A stretch of 64,000 nucleotides of DNA from the NCBI RefSeq assembly GCF_000002515.2, contig NC_006041.1:1364001-1428000 (forward strand), read 5' to 3'. The position numbers and the translations under genes were made by a program. Origin of the DNA: Kluyveromyces lactis (Eukaryota; Ascomycota; Saccharomycetes; Saccharomycetales; Saccharomycetaceae). Under the pieces are notes generated by a model. It saw only the letters and a list, made by a program, of their open reading frames with translations. It was not told the origin of the DNA and ran no database searches. Shown one piece after another: positions 49,530 to 58,748 of this stretch (position 1 is the stretch's first letter; every line of letters begins with the position of its first letter).

Positions 49530-51068
49530 ATGCTTCTTTACTTCCTGGTTGTAGCTCCATTATGGATGCTAAGCGGGTTAGTTCGGGCTGAAGTGTGGCC
49601 ATCGTTTTCGGACGAGATGATATATGCGATCAGATCGCAGAGAGACTTGATGCAGAACATCTCAATTGACCAAGTACCATTACCAGGACTGGCATTGAAA
49701 AATTCGTTGCCAGGTTCGATCACTTCCAATGAAACTGAATCGCTAACGACAATTTTATCGCTATTACATCACGGTATTCAATCATTTCGGGTTGATCTAA
49801 CGTTCAATTCCTCTGCCGGAGAATGGTTTTTGGAAGGTACTAACATAAGATTCGTCAAAATGTTGAACACGGTGAATTTATTTGTGATGGCTACCAATAC
49901 AAACTTGGATGCTAACATTTTGACTATTCTACTGCGCTTTGATAACGATACTTTAAGAAACTCCAATGCCATCAAAGAGGCTAATTTTACAGCGATACTA
50001 GAAGAAGGGTTAAGTCCCGGATATGTGTATTCTATTGCAGATCTTGAACGTGATCGTGAATTAAATCAGACGTTGAGTATTAACGGATACTCTGATACGG
50101 GTTGGGTTGGTTTGAGCAGATTCCTATTCGATGTTAAAAAGCGGGTCGTATTTGGGTTCTTGAATGGAGCTGAGTTGTTCTCAGAAGACGACCAAGACAA
50201 TTTAGTATTCCCTCCAGAAACATTTCATTACGTTACAGCCAACAATATTACATGTCCTTTGAATACTGTCGAAGATATCATGAGAGTGTCTCAAATACAA
50301 TGGAGATTTCTTGAAGGTAATTTCAGCTACGAAAACTACCTTCATTATCTCGAATGTGGGTACTCATTGATCCTTACGAATCCGATCGACACGAGAAATG
50401 ATAGTTCCCAGGGAACGTCGTTACAAAGGCATCTTTCAAGTTTACTACTATGGTCATGGAATGCAACAGCTCCGGATGATAAACTCGATGAAAGTGAGGA
50501 CAGCGATGATTCCGAATCAAGCTCTACTTCACAATACGTAGCCTACCGTTGTGGGGCATTCAGCTATAACGACTATGAAGATTTGGATCCATTTAAGATA
50601 GGTAACTGCTACAGAAATTTGCCCTATTTATGTCGTTTCAGTGATAGAGCTTACTTTTGGAACATATCAGAAGATACTGGAACCTATTTCGAATCGGACG
50701 ATAAGGACATGTGCCCCACAGGATACAAGTTTGGAGTACCGAGGACACCTTTGCAACAAAGATCATTACGAATACACTTAAATGATATGGACATTGATAA
50801 CTTAGATTTTTGGATCGATATTAATTCGATCTCTGTGAGCAATTGTTGGATTACAGGTGGTCCGTATGCTTCTTGTCCTTATCAAAAATACGGTTCTCGA
50901 AGAAATTATATTGCCATGACTGTTCCTACTTCAGCGATAGCATTGGTATTACTTCTTGTCATTTTTTACTTCAATTGGGTTCACGTTCCCATTCAGGACA
51001 ATAGGAACAACTGGAAAAGAATCATTAACGCATATTCAAAGGAAGAGGTCGAAGGTGTTCCATCTTGA
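49530..51068 (+). CDS. MTC6: Membrane protein Mtc6 (maintenance of telomere capping)
   Basis: 512 residues (S. cerevisiae 526). It has an N-terminal signal peptide (LLYFLVVAPLWMLSGLVRA), a long lumenal or extracellular domain with many N-glycosylation sequons (NIS, NET, NSS, NDT, NFT, NQT, NIT, NFS, NDS, NAT) and about ten Cys, a Ser/Asp-rich stretch near 325, one membrane span near the C-terminus (AIALVLLLVIFYFNWV) and a short cytoplasmic tail. The molecular function is unknown; the S. cerevisiae name comes from genetic interaction with a cdc13 allele. It neighbours PEX28 (80 bp, convergent), matching YHR151C-YHR150W. Confidence 0.88.
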   Translation: MLLYFLVVAPLWMLSGLVRAEVWPSFSDEMIYAIRSQRDLMQNISIDQVPLPGLALKNSLPGSITSNETESLTTILSLLHHGIQSFRVDLTFNSSAGEWFLEGTNIRFVKMLNTVNLFVMATNTNLDANILTILLRFDNDTLRNSNAIKEANFTAILEEGLSPGYVYSIADLERDRELNQTLSINGYSDTGWVGLSRFLFDVKKRVVFGFLNGAELFSEDDQDNLVFPPETFHYVTANNITCPLNTVEDIMRVSQIQWRFLEGNFSYENYLHYLECGYSLILTNPIDTRNDSSQGTSLQRHLSSLLLWSWNATAPDDKLDESEDSDDSESSSTSQYVAYRCGAFSYNDYEDLDPFKIGNCYRNLPYLCRFSDRAYFWNISEDTGTYFESDDKDMCPTGYKFGVPRTPLQQRSLRIHLNDMDIDNLDFWIDINSISVSNCWITGGPYASCPYQKYGSRRNYIAMTVPTSAIALVLLLVIFYFNWVHVPIQDNRNNWKRIINAYSKEEVEGVPS

Positions 51069-51148
51069 AAGGTTTGAATTTCTGAAATACTCTAAATTAA
51101 ACAACGTACAACTATATAAGCTACACCAAAACTAGCTATTCTAACCGC

Positions 51149-52792
51149 TCAGCGGTACGATGGTATCCTAGCCGGATTAGCATACCTGATAACTTTACGT
51201 ATTAACCTTTTCCTCTTAAATTGATCATCTACCAGATAATCCCCTTCTATTCTCGTCATTTCTAATCCTCTCTCAGTGGCCCATTGTTCCACGTTGGTGT
51301 CGGTAGTCCATTCGGAGTTTGAGTCAAACGTCCATGTCGGAGGTGGCTTTAAGTCGTCCATACTGTGCGCTCCTGGCGGTGGTTTTTGAGATTTTCTATA
51401 CGGATCAGATTTGTCAAAGACCTGTGTGGAGTACATATAGGGTGACCATTCTTGCTCCGTGATACCTTGCATTTGGATCTCAAATACCTCTACCCACCTT
51501 GTCTCCACAGGTTCATCCAATAGAATGTCATAACGTTCCGTTCTCCTGAGAGCTTCTTTCCCCTTATCCAGTTGTTCTTTCTTCAACAATCCAAATACTG
51601 TAGGACGAACTCGGGGATGTATGATGGTCATAATAGACCATGCCAGCAAGCTCGCCATGAGACCCCAATTAATAAACGGAGTTATTATCCACAATAAGAA
51701 TAAGACCACAAAACAGGAGAGGAAAACAACTGTTGAATATTGCTCATTCTTGAAACCTGCAGTACCGTACATGAACTTTTCCATCTTATCAATAACAGAC
51801 ACTAACGTGCTCATTAAATTCTGTAAATCTCTTAAATTGACGACGAACTCCATACTTTGACGTACCGTATTTGCCTTTCGCAAATCATTGATATCAATAT
51901 CTTCGTAATTAAACTCATGAATAGAATCGCGCAACTGTAGCTTAGACGTATTACCTCCAGTGGTGATACTTTTGATAAGGGATTTACCATACGATCTCTT
52001 GGAAAGGTAGATGCCTCTATGTAACGGATGTCTATGCAAGTATCCAGGAATCATTAAGCCAAACATAAGGTACAGTATAGGTAATATTACAAGAAGCATT
52101 GGATTAAAACAAATTTGGGTAAATGCAATCAATGCAAGGAGTGTTCCAGAAGGATTTCTCCAAGTTAACAATCTTATCAATATATCCTGCAGTTCGAATA
52201 TTGCGCCCAATCTCGAGGTTAAAGCTCGAACATTCTTATTCATAATTGTGACACTCACAGTTTGTGAGTGTCTGCGTCCTGGTTCAGCAACTCTTTGGCT
52301 GAACTGTTCCCTCTCTGGAAGTTCATCAGGAAGGATGCTTAATATGAGCCTGTCAATGACCATATCAATGAAATGTTCCCTTGTTTCTTCAACGGTATCC
52401 TTTGCTTGCTTTCTCAGAGACGTCTTGACATTCGGTTTCTCCCGCTCCTCTTCAGAAGAAGCGGATCTGATCTCATACTCCTGTCTAAAATTCTCATCCT
52501 TCCAGAAACTATCATTACTCTCGAGATCTGTTTCGTTGTTGATATACTCTTGAAAATCATCGTCAATTGTCTTCGTATCATCTTCTCTCATCGTCTTGAA
52601 CCTTTCCCAGGTAGCATCAAATAAAGAGGTCGCTATTCCTTGCACCAAGTCCTTATTCGATAGCAACTTTTCCCTGTCCCCTGGAGGAACAGCATTGTCT
52701 ATCGATGCAAATACATTCTCGTACTTCTTCACAAGATAGTTTCCTAACAAAGATCTTTTGCTGACACGTTTTGCATCGTGTCCGAATTCCAT
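51149..52792 (-). CDS. PEX28: Peroxisomal membrane peroxin Pex28
   Basis: 547 residues (S. cerevisiae 579). Pex28-Pex32 family proteins control peroxisome size, number and contacts with the ER. The N-terminus is charged. Two hydrophobic regions lie at about 215-250 (LLALIAFTQICFNPMLLVIL, then LYLMFGLMIPG) and 350-385 (VVFLSCFVVLFLLWIITPF). The C-terminal dysferlin-like domain is visible from RYDILLDEPVETRWVEVFEI through TEQEWSPYMYSTQVFD to PPPTWTFDSNSEWTTD. Its place beside MTC6 selects PEX28 over its paralogues PEX29-32. Confidence 0.88.
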   Translation of the reverse strand: MEFGHDAKRVSKRSLLGNYLVKKYENVFASIDNAVPPGDREKLLSNKDLVQGIATSLFDATWERFKTMREDDTKTIDDDFQEYINNETDLESNDSFWKDENFRQEYEIRSASSEEEREKPNVKTSLRKQAKDTVEETREHFIDMVIDRLILSILPDELPEREQFSQRVAEPGRRHSQTVSVTIMNKNVRALTSRLGAIFELQDILIRLLTWRNPSGTLLALIAFTQICFNPMLLVILPILYLMFGLMIPGYLHRHPLHRGIYLSKRSYGKSLIKSITTGGNTSKLQLRDSIHEFNYEDIDINDLRKANTVRQSMEFVVNLRDLQNLMSTLVSVIDKMEKFMYGTAGFKNEQYSTVVFLSCFVVLFLLWIITPFINWGLMASLLAWSIMTIIHPRVRPTVFGLLKKEQLDKGKEALRRTERYDILLDEPVETRWVEVFEIQMQGITEQEWSPYMYSTQVFDKSDPYRKSQKPPPGAHSMDDLKPPPTWTFDSNSEWTTDTNVEQWATERGLEMTRIEGDYLVDDQFKRKRLIRKVIRYANPARIPSYR

Positions 52793-53189
52793 GACCAGTA
52801 CTTTCAGCTTCTGATCTTAATGTTTCCTGTCCCTAAAACTTGCATCCGTTTATCTGAGTAATAGCTAGTATAAGGCAAGATGCCATCTTTTTGACGTTTT
52901 TTGACATTTGAACCTTTAAAATCGATGTTGAGAAAAGCACAATGACACAATACACCTACGACAAGCAGTAATTGTACAGGGTATAGTTGCTGTTGTGAAC
53001 CAAGCGTTTGAGAGGCTGGCTTACAGAACTGTCCGGATCAGTGTTTCTTCTTGATACTTATCGTTAAACTGAGTTTTGGGGGATCGTATGTACAATAACA
53101 TCATTAGTTTATTAAATTATTATTTTATATTATAGTTATTTCAAAGCAGACATTGTAAAAGCCACGGAGGCGAAGAGGAAATTGGGACG
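52793..53189. other. PEX28 upstream / AMA1 downstream region
   Basis: About 400 bp between two minus-strand genes. I saw no distinct signal or RNA gene. Confidence 0.5.
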
Positions 53190-54956
53190 CTATCTAAGCA
53201 TGCAGTTTAAGCTTATTCCTTCTTCATGCTCAATGATCTCTGAACCGTATATGCCGTTAGACGGAGTTTCTCTCATATCTTCGCATGTATTCTCCCAAAT
53301 AGAATAAAATCTGACAGTCTCATCATCTGAAGCTACACAAATCTTTTTAGCATCAGGTGAAGTTGCTGCAGTCAATGCACGTAATTGGGTTGGTTGTTTG
53401 ATTCGTATTATCTCTTCCATGGAGGGATAGCTGTACATTATGATGAAAACTGGAAGTTCTTGATTGGTGAATCCGAATGTCACCAATAGTTGTTTTTGTC
53501 CTTTGGACCATATTATGGACGTTATTTGGCCTGGTGTCTTGAATTCTCTGAGCAATGTTCCGCTTTTCGAATGCCAAAACCTTAGATGTCTATCGTAACT
53601 TCCTCCTCCGGTAACAAATAACGCTTTCGACCAAGGACAAAAGGCCATAGCTTTCACAGCAGAGGCGTGCTTTAATTTAAACTGTAATTCAGGTTCCTCA
53701 TCGAGATCATTTTCGTTATATTTGCATATGGTACAACAATTGTCATTGCCTCCTAAGGCTATTTGATTAGTTTCTTCACAAATTTTGATACCACATATTT
53801 GTTGTGAATGTACGTGTAAAGACCACGATTCTCCTATTTTATGGGTTTGTATCACTTTCTCAGAGTTCAGTTCCGCTGAAGTTCCATTGATCTTGGCTCG
53901 CAAAGTATCTGTTCGCCTCAATGATCGTGCAATGACTATAAGTTCGGTCTTGATATTAAACTTGTATACGACACCAACTTCTGTACCTACAATAAATTGA
54001 TTCCCATCTTTGAACCATTGGCAGCAGCATATTCCACTATGACATTTCACTGTAATTTCAATCAAAGGCTTTGGAGGTCCGCTGCCTATGTTGTTCTCCA
54101 CACTTTCCTGACTAAATATGAAGATCTTGCCCCGCTTGGTTCCGACGAGTAAAAAATCTTTGGAGCTAAAGGAAATGCATTGAACAGTGTCTGAGGTCTT
54201 TTCAAGATAATCTCTTCTGAGAACGTGGATGGCACCTACTTGATCTGACCATAGAAATACAGCCGTATCAAGGGCAACAGCGACATTATTAGTGGCATGA
54301 GACCAATCCACAAGATTGGAATAAAAATCTTTCCGCAAATGTGGGGCCTCAAGGACTCTAAATGGGACCCTTGATTCTGCTCTCTTGCTGATTCTCTGTT
54401 TCTCAACATCTTTGTTATTGAGCCATGACGATAACTGAGCGTTTGCATATTTCAGCGCTTCTGGTGGTGGTAGAATTGAAATTAATGGATCCACAGATAA
54501 CGATGGAATAGTCAACGATGGTATCATGTGAGAAAATTGGAGAACCCTATTGTAATCTGGGAACCCTAGTGCATCAGCCATATATTTCCTATGCTGTTTG
54601 GTATGCCTGGATACTTTTTTCTTACTCTTCTTCTCACCTGAATCTAGGATAGAAGATATTTCTTGTGTCAATAAGGTGTTCACGGGCAAGTCATGGCCCA
54701 TGAAGAATTCAGGAGATGGGCTTCTGGATTGCAACAGCGGATCAACCAATTGTTCAAGACTAGTCAGAAAATTTTGCAATTGTGAAGACGAGTAATAACT
54801 CTTTTTGGATGTGGTTTTAGGAATAAACCGATCGTTCCCATTGCCGCCAATATTTTTAGTAGAACTGAACGACAGTTTAGGTTTATGTGACAAAGAACCC
54901 AGAAAATTCACACCAAAATCGTCCCTGAGTTTAGTTTCACGGGTCTTGTTTATCAT
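53190..54956 (-). CDS. AMA1: Meiosis-specific APC/C activator Ama1
   Basis: 588 residues (S. cerevisiae 593) in one uninterrupted frame. The N-terminal C-box is visible as NDRFIPKTTSKKSY (residues 41-54), which docks on the APC/C. A seven-bladed WD40 propeller fills about 195-575, with CDC20/FZR landmarks PFRVLEAPHLRKDFYSNLVD and AVKAMAFCPWSKALFVTGGG. The last residues are MLR, a near match to the family Ile-Arg tail. S. cerevisiae AMA1 has a Mer1-dependent intron; this gene appears to have none. It lies beside HSV2 as in YGR225W-YGR223C, with AZR1 missing between them. Confidence 0.94.
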   Translation of the reverse strand: MINKTRETKLRDDFGVNFLGSLSHKPKLSFSSTKNIGGNGNDRFIPKTTSKKSYYSSSQLQNFLTSLEQLVDPLLQSRSPSPEFFMGHDLPVNTLLTQEISSILDSGEKKSKKKVSRHTKQHRKYMADALGFPDYNRVLQFSHMIPSLTIPSLSVDPLISILPPPEALKYANAQLSSWLNNKDVEKQRISKRAESRVPFRVLEAPHLRKDFYSNLVDWSHATNNVAVALDTAVFLWSDQVGAIHVLRRDYLEKTSDTVQCISFSSKDFLLVGTKRGKIFIFSQESVENNIGSGPPKPLIEITVKCHSGICCCQWFKDGNQFIVGTEVGVVYKFNIKTELIVIARSLRRTDTLRAKINGTSAELNSEKVIQTHKIGESWSLHVHSQQICGIKICEETNQIALGGNDNCCTICKYNENDLDEEPELQFKLKHASAVKAMAFCPWSKALFVTGGGSYDRHLRFWHSKSGTLLREFKTPGQITSIIWSKGQKQLLVTFGFTNQELPVFIIMYSYPSMEEIIRIKQPTQLRALTAATSPDAKKICVASDDETVRFYSIWENTCEDMRETPSNGIYGSEIIEHEEGISLNCMLR

Positions 54957-55921
54957 TGGAGCAACAAATCAATGGAAGGCACCCAATTTACCTCTCTGTG
55001 TTGTCTCTTTTTGTTTTCTTTTAAATGTGGTTTGTTTAAGCTTTAATCCTTTAAACTCGATGATTTTAAAGATAAGTAGCGACAGAATAATGATGAAAGC
55101 AGAAATGTTATAGATAGCAATAGCGATTTTATGAAACGGATGGTCGTACCACGGTACGTTCAAATAGCTCGAAAGAGACCGTGATAGTGTAAGCCAGTAG
55201 AGGATCTGAACAGATCCGGTGTCTTTAGCTGGGACAATCAAAAGAATGTGTCAAAAAACTCATTACATAGATTTGCATATGTAGTCTATGACAGCGCACT
55301 GTGTCACAAGGTTTATATACTTGTGACATCTTTCGGATGAGATGCGTACAAAAGTCTTGCCTTGGCATTGTGTACAGAGAAGTATTGCGAAGACGGTTCG
55401 GTAGCGAAGAGTAATGTTTTGTGGGTATTTATGTCAGGATGACGCAGTTCATGTAGATGAAGTACATTCATGCATCTGTTTCTGTACTGAAGCAAGTGGG
55501 TTGGAGTGCAGCTAGTATTAGGTTCGGAGAAGTAAAGGAATTTAGTGTCCTCTTTTATGGATTTAATTGGCTTGTGGTATAAACTTTAACCTTAAATACC
55601 TTTAATCGAGAAATAAAGATCAATTTTGAACAAAACCAATGTGATATGGCAGTATATATTATTTGACTGTCAGTTGTGGTCCATGCCATGATTTGCGCCA
55701 TATAGGCTGATATATATTTGAATAAAGGGGCTATATCCTTCTGGGAATTATCTCCTGTTTCGTCCTTTCAACAGTTTTTGTTTATATATTTGATCTCATC
55801 TCGATTTCCCTTTAAAATAAACCACCAGAACAGTTAATTCAAACTAAAACAATACAAAGGACAGCTCTTTAACAACTCCACAGTGCCTGAAAACCATATA
55901 CACTGCATTAGGGAAGTTACT
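54957..55921. other. AMA1-HSV2 divergent intergenic region
   Basis: About 965 bp. It includes a possible 90-codon membrane-protein frame on the minus strand (54969-55241) and otherwise A+T-rich promoter sequence. No RNA gene was recognised. Confidence 0.5.
54969..55241 (-). CDS. Possible small membrane protein (hypothetical)
   Basis: 90 codons from ATG, ending 12 bp before the AMA1 start on the same strand. The predicted product has a weak hydrophobic segment (VQILYWLTLSRSLSSYL), a Pro/His-rich turn (VPWYDHPFHK), a strong hydrophobic segment (IAIAIYNISAFIIILSLLIF) and a basic tail (KQTTFKRKQKETTQRGK), a plausible small membrane protein. I recognise no family, and S. cerevisiae has no known small gene at this place. 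A chance frame is quite possible. Confidence 0.3.
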   Translation of the reverse strand: MIVPAKDTGSVQILYWLTLSRSLSSYLNVPWYDHPFHKIAIAIYNISAFIIILSLLIFKIIEFKGLKLKQTTFKRKQKETTQRGKLGAFH

Positions 55922-56941
55922 ATGTTGACTAGAAACCCTATTGTCCCCGAAAATCATGTTTCTAATCCGATTGTGGATTATGAATTCAACCAAGATCAAT
56001 CATGCCTCATAGTATCGACACCAAAAAGCTTCGATATATACAACGTACATCCGTTGAAACGTATCATGAGTCAAGAGATGCCCGATGCTGGTACCATCAG
56101 AATGTTGCATCGCACAAACTACATTGCATTTGTTAGTACAAAGAAAGAGTTACTTCATATTTGGGATGACGTTAAGAAACAAGATATCACAAGAGTTAAG
56201 CTCGATGCTGCTGTTAAGGACTTGTTTCTTTCAAGGGAGTTTATAGTAGTATCACAGGGCGATGTGATATCCATTTTCAAGTTTGGTAACCCCTGGAATA
56301 AGATTACTGAAGACATTAAGTTCGGAGGAGTGTGCGAGTTTGCCAATGGATTGTTGGTGTACTCCAATGAGTTCAATCTGGGTCAGATCCACGTAACTAG
56401 ATTGCAGACCGATGCAGAGCAGGTTGTTGGAAAAGGTGTCCTAGTGAAGGCCCATGCCAATCCAGTGAAAATGGTAAGATTAAATAGGAAAGGAGACATG
56501 GTTGCCACTTGTTCGCAGGATGGAACGCTAATTAGAGTTTTCCAAACGGACAATGGAGTCTTGGTTCGAGAGTTTAGAAGAGGACTGGACAGAACTAGTA
56601 TTATAGATATGCGTTGGTCACCAGATGGATCAAAATTAGCTGTTGTCAGTGACAAATGGACGTTACACGTTTTTGAAGTGTTCAATGACGCCGAGAACAA
56701 GAGACACGTACTTAAGGATTGGATCAATATAAAGTACTTCCAAAGCGAGTGGAGCATTTGCAATTTTAAATTGAAGGTCAGTAAAGGATCCAATGACTGC
56801 AAAATCGCATGGATATCAGATACAGGTCTCGTTATAGTATGGCCCAATAGAAGGTTGGCAGATACTTTTAAATTGAACTACAACGATGACGAGCATGTAT
56901 GGTGGCTCCAACTAAACCAAAGAAACGAAATACCCTTATAA
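55922..56941 (+). CDS. HSV2: PROPPIN phosphoinositide-binding protein Hsv2
   Basis: 339 residues from the first ATG (MLTRNPIVPENHV). No ATG lies upstream in frame. It is a seven-bladed beta-propeller that binds PI3P and PI(3,5)P2 through the FRRG motif, seen here as EFRRG at residues 217-221, with the arginines at 219 and 220. Hsv2 acts in piecemeal microautophagy of the nucleus. Conserved blades include MLHRTNYIAFV, AHANPVKMVRLNRKGDMVAT, CSQDGTLIRVF and MRWSPDGSKLAVVSDKWTLH. The sequence agrees with my memory of the K. lactis Hsv2 used for crystal structures. It is convergent with PET54. Confidence 0.97.
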   Translation: MLTRNPIVPENHVSNPIVDYEFNQDQSCLIVSTPKSFDIYNVHPLKRIMSQEMPDAGTIRMLHRTNYIAFVSTKKELLHIWDDVKKQDITRVKLDAAVKDLFLSREFIVVSQGDVISIFKFGNPWNKITEDIKFGGVCEFANGLLVYSNEFNLGQIHVTRLQTDAEQVVGKGVLVKAHANPVKMVRLNRKGDMVATCSQDGTLIRVFQTDNGVLVREFRRGLDRTSIIDMRWSPDGSKLAVVSDKWTLHVFEVFNDAENKRHVLKDWINIKYFQSEWSICNFKLKVSKGSNDCKIAWISDTGLVIVWPNRRLADTFKLNYNDDEHVWWLQLNQRNEIPL

Positions 56942-57033
56942 AAGAAGAATTAAGTTTCTTGCCATTTCTTACTATTTACAAAACGGATATACATACGTAA
57001 GATAGCGTGTAGTTAATGCGATTATTGAGTCCT

Positions 57034-57798
57034 TCAAAGCTTTTCTATTAGTAATCTATTATCTTCCACTAACGCCCCATGGAAATTGTTTCTGAACAGA
57101 CATGCATCTCTAACATTATTGAAATGAATGAACGTTAACCTGGTATTCCTTTCATAGTTCACAAAGACTTGGAAGCTGTGATGTATATCGTACCACCAAA
57201 ACTTTCTAAAGACGGTGAGGTGGTCCCAGTTTTCTGGTAAATTCCAGACTAAAAGCGATCTATGTTCTATTGTCTGTAGACGTGACCAGTTCACGGACAA
57301 ATCTTTAGGTACAGGATTCTTAACTTCATCAAAATAAGCTTTCCCTGATTTACTGGCATTAACCAAGTTTCTATAGTATCTAGCATAATCTTGCTGCAAG
57401 GAATCCACGTCTGTTGCCTTGAATTTAACGGCTCTGTCATCTAAAAGACTCAACCGCGATGCCATCAAATATTCTTTCATTATATGATTAGTCGGGAATC
57501 TCAATATATAACGATCGAGAAACGTGAAGAACTTGGGATCTCTATACTTGAACACGTCAAAAGAGTTCATCAATACCTTTGATTTTGCCTTATCACTGAT
57601 CATCGATACCAACGATTGAAAATCATCTTTTGTAAGAGACGGATTGTACGTCCTATAAACGAGGAACTTTGTATCCGGAGCGAGCCGTTGTACATCTGGT
57701 TTCACAGGCGCTGGATTGTTCTTAACAGTGGCGAAGACCTCCTTCATGAGTTGGGACTTAGTCGTGCCATTCTTCCAAAGTACTTGCGCAGCCCTCAT
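57034..57798 (-). CDS. PET54: Mitochondrial COX3 translational activator / splicing factor Pet54
   Basis: 254 residues (S. cerevisiae 293). Pet54 is needed for COX3 mRNA translation and for splicing of a COX1 intron at the mitochondrial inner membrane. The basic N-terminus (MRAAQVLWKNGTTKSQL) fits a presequence. Segments shared with recalled Pet54 are FLVYRTYNPSLTKDDF, RDPKFFTF, RYYRNLVNASKSGKAYF and the RRM-like C-terminus RSLLVWNLPENW, FRKFWWYDIHHSFQV and LTFIHFNNVRDACLFRNNFH. It is convergent with HSV2 as in YGR222W/YGR223C, with the U5 gene beyond its start. Confidence 0.92.
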   Translation of the reverse strand: MRAAQVLWKNGTTKSQLMKEVFATVKNNPAPVKPDVQRLAPDTKFLVYRTYNPSLTKDDFQSLVSMISDKAKSKVLMNSFDVFKYRDPKFFTFLDRYILRFPTNHIMKEYLMASRLSLLDDRAVKFKATDVDSLQQDYARYYRNLVNASKSGKAYFDEVKNPVPKDLSVNWSRLQTIEHRSLLVWNLPENWDHLTVFRKFWWYDIHHSFQVFVNYERNTRLTFIHFNNVRDACLFRNNFHGALVEDNRLLIEKL

Positions 57799-58243
57799 TA
57801 TACGTAATTAAAAAACGGCAGTTTCGACGCCAGATAACACCTCCACCGCCGGTACTATTAAATCAGAAAGAGCGATTCAAATACTGCTACCAGTGGGCTA
57901 TAGAAGCAGCTTTCCCTTGATCAATTGTAGCTCTTCTTCAAGGAAAGTTGTAGATGAATCGATGTTAAGAGTTGCATTCGGCGTATCCGGGTAACTATGA
58001 GATCATTCCTTTCAATACCCCCCAATGCAGCTAATATTGGGAGACCGCATGCCATATCTCTGCATTACCATATCTTTTGTTCACCCGTGCTGATCTCGTC
58101 AACTAGCCATACTCAACCAGGATGATGTCCTACTACCACCTCTTTATTTGTCCTGTTGTACCTTATTCCCTATGTTAAATCATCAACAGTTAAGAATTTT
58201 CCATACGAAATCAGAACTTTCTCTTCTGTTAACTACTTTTCAG
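57799..58243. other. PET54-U5 snRNA divergent promoter region
   Basis: About 445 bp with a Reb1-type core (minus-strand TTACCCG, 57988-57994) and a T-rich region. It presumably drives PET54 leftward and U5 rightward. Confidence 0.5.
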
Positions 58244-58440
58244 AAGACGCTTTCAAGAAGAGAAAAAGGTTTCAAAACCTCATAGAGATTGACGTCTGGC
58301 GATCAGTATCAATGGGGGCGTTCCAGCTTTTTACTGGTTTGCCCTCGTTTCGAACATGGTTCTTGCCTTTTACCAGAACCATCCGGGTACTGTCCCAACT
58401 ATGGACTCAATACTCTGTCTAATTTTTGGCAGCCTTTTTT
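58244..58440 (+). ncRNA. SNR7: U5 spliceosomal snRNA
   Basis: U5 aligns the exons in both splicing steps. The invariant loop 1 is present: GCCTTTTAC at 58365-58373, inside an 11-nt loop closed by the 8-bp stem ATGGTTCT (58356-58363) / AGAACCAT (58375-58382). The flank GAACATGG and the following CCGGGT are the same as in S. cerevisiae U5. The Sm site AATTTTTGG is at 58421-58429, directly before the 3' end. The 5' end is set tentatively at AAGACGCTTTCAAG by likeness to AAGCAGCTTTACAG of S. cerevisiae and could be tens of bases off. The 3' end is also approximate. S. cerevisiae SNR7 lies near PET54 on chromosome VII as I recall, so synteny agrees. Coding frames across this stretch are spurious. 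Confidence 0.95.
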
Positions 58441-58451
58441 TAAAGAAAATT

Positions 58452-58476
58452 TTACCAATGGTATCACCATTGGTAA
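58452..58476 (+). terminator. Perfect hairpin downstream of U5
   Basis: Arms TTACCAATGGT (58452-58462) and ACCATTGGTAA (58466-58476) pair perfectly around ATC, 12 bp after the likely U5 3' end. It could be a 3' processing or termination structure. It does not show the AGNN tetraloop known for Rnt1 substrates. Confidence 0.5.
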
Positions 58477-58740
58477 TCAACCTTATCCCATCTTCTCCTA
58501 CATCTAGTTAATGCTTCTTTTCTAGATAGGGTGTTTGGGCTCTTTTCAGGATCATGAATGTGAGTTAGTGCTAGCACATATTCTTTAGATGACTATGAGA
58601 CGAAGACTCTCATTGTTCATTCAATGCTAAATATCAAAACTATGTAAACTGTAGCATCGGTGTTTTTCTTCCAAGTAAGACCTGCAATGCACACAGGCCT
58701 TGGCTAACTGGCGTTCCTGCCGATATTTCACTAATTGTGG

Positions 58741-58748
58741 TTTTCGTG
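58741..58748 (-). promoter_or_regulatory. SCB box upstream of SKG6/TOS2
   Basis: The minus strand reads CACGAAAA, the Swi4-Swi6 cell-cycle box, about 395 bp before the ATG. S. cerevisiae TOS2 was named as an SBF target. Confidence 0.4.

Noticed and set aside
58156-58422. 88-codon open frame
   Set aside because: It overlaps the U5 snRNA gene and has no protein family resemblance.
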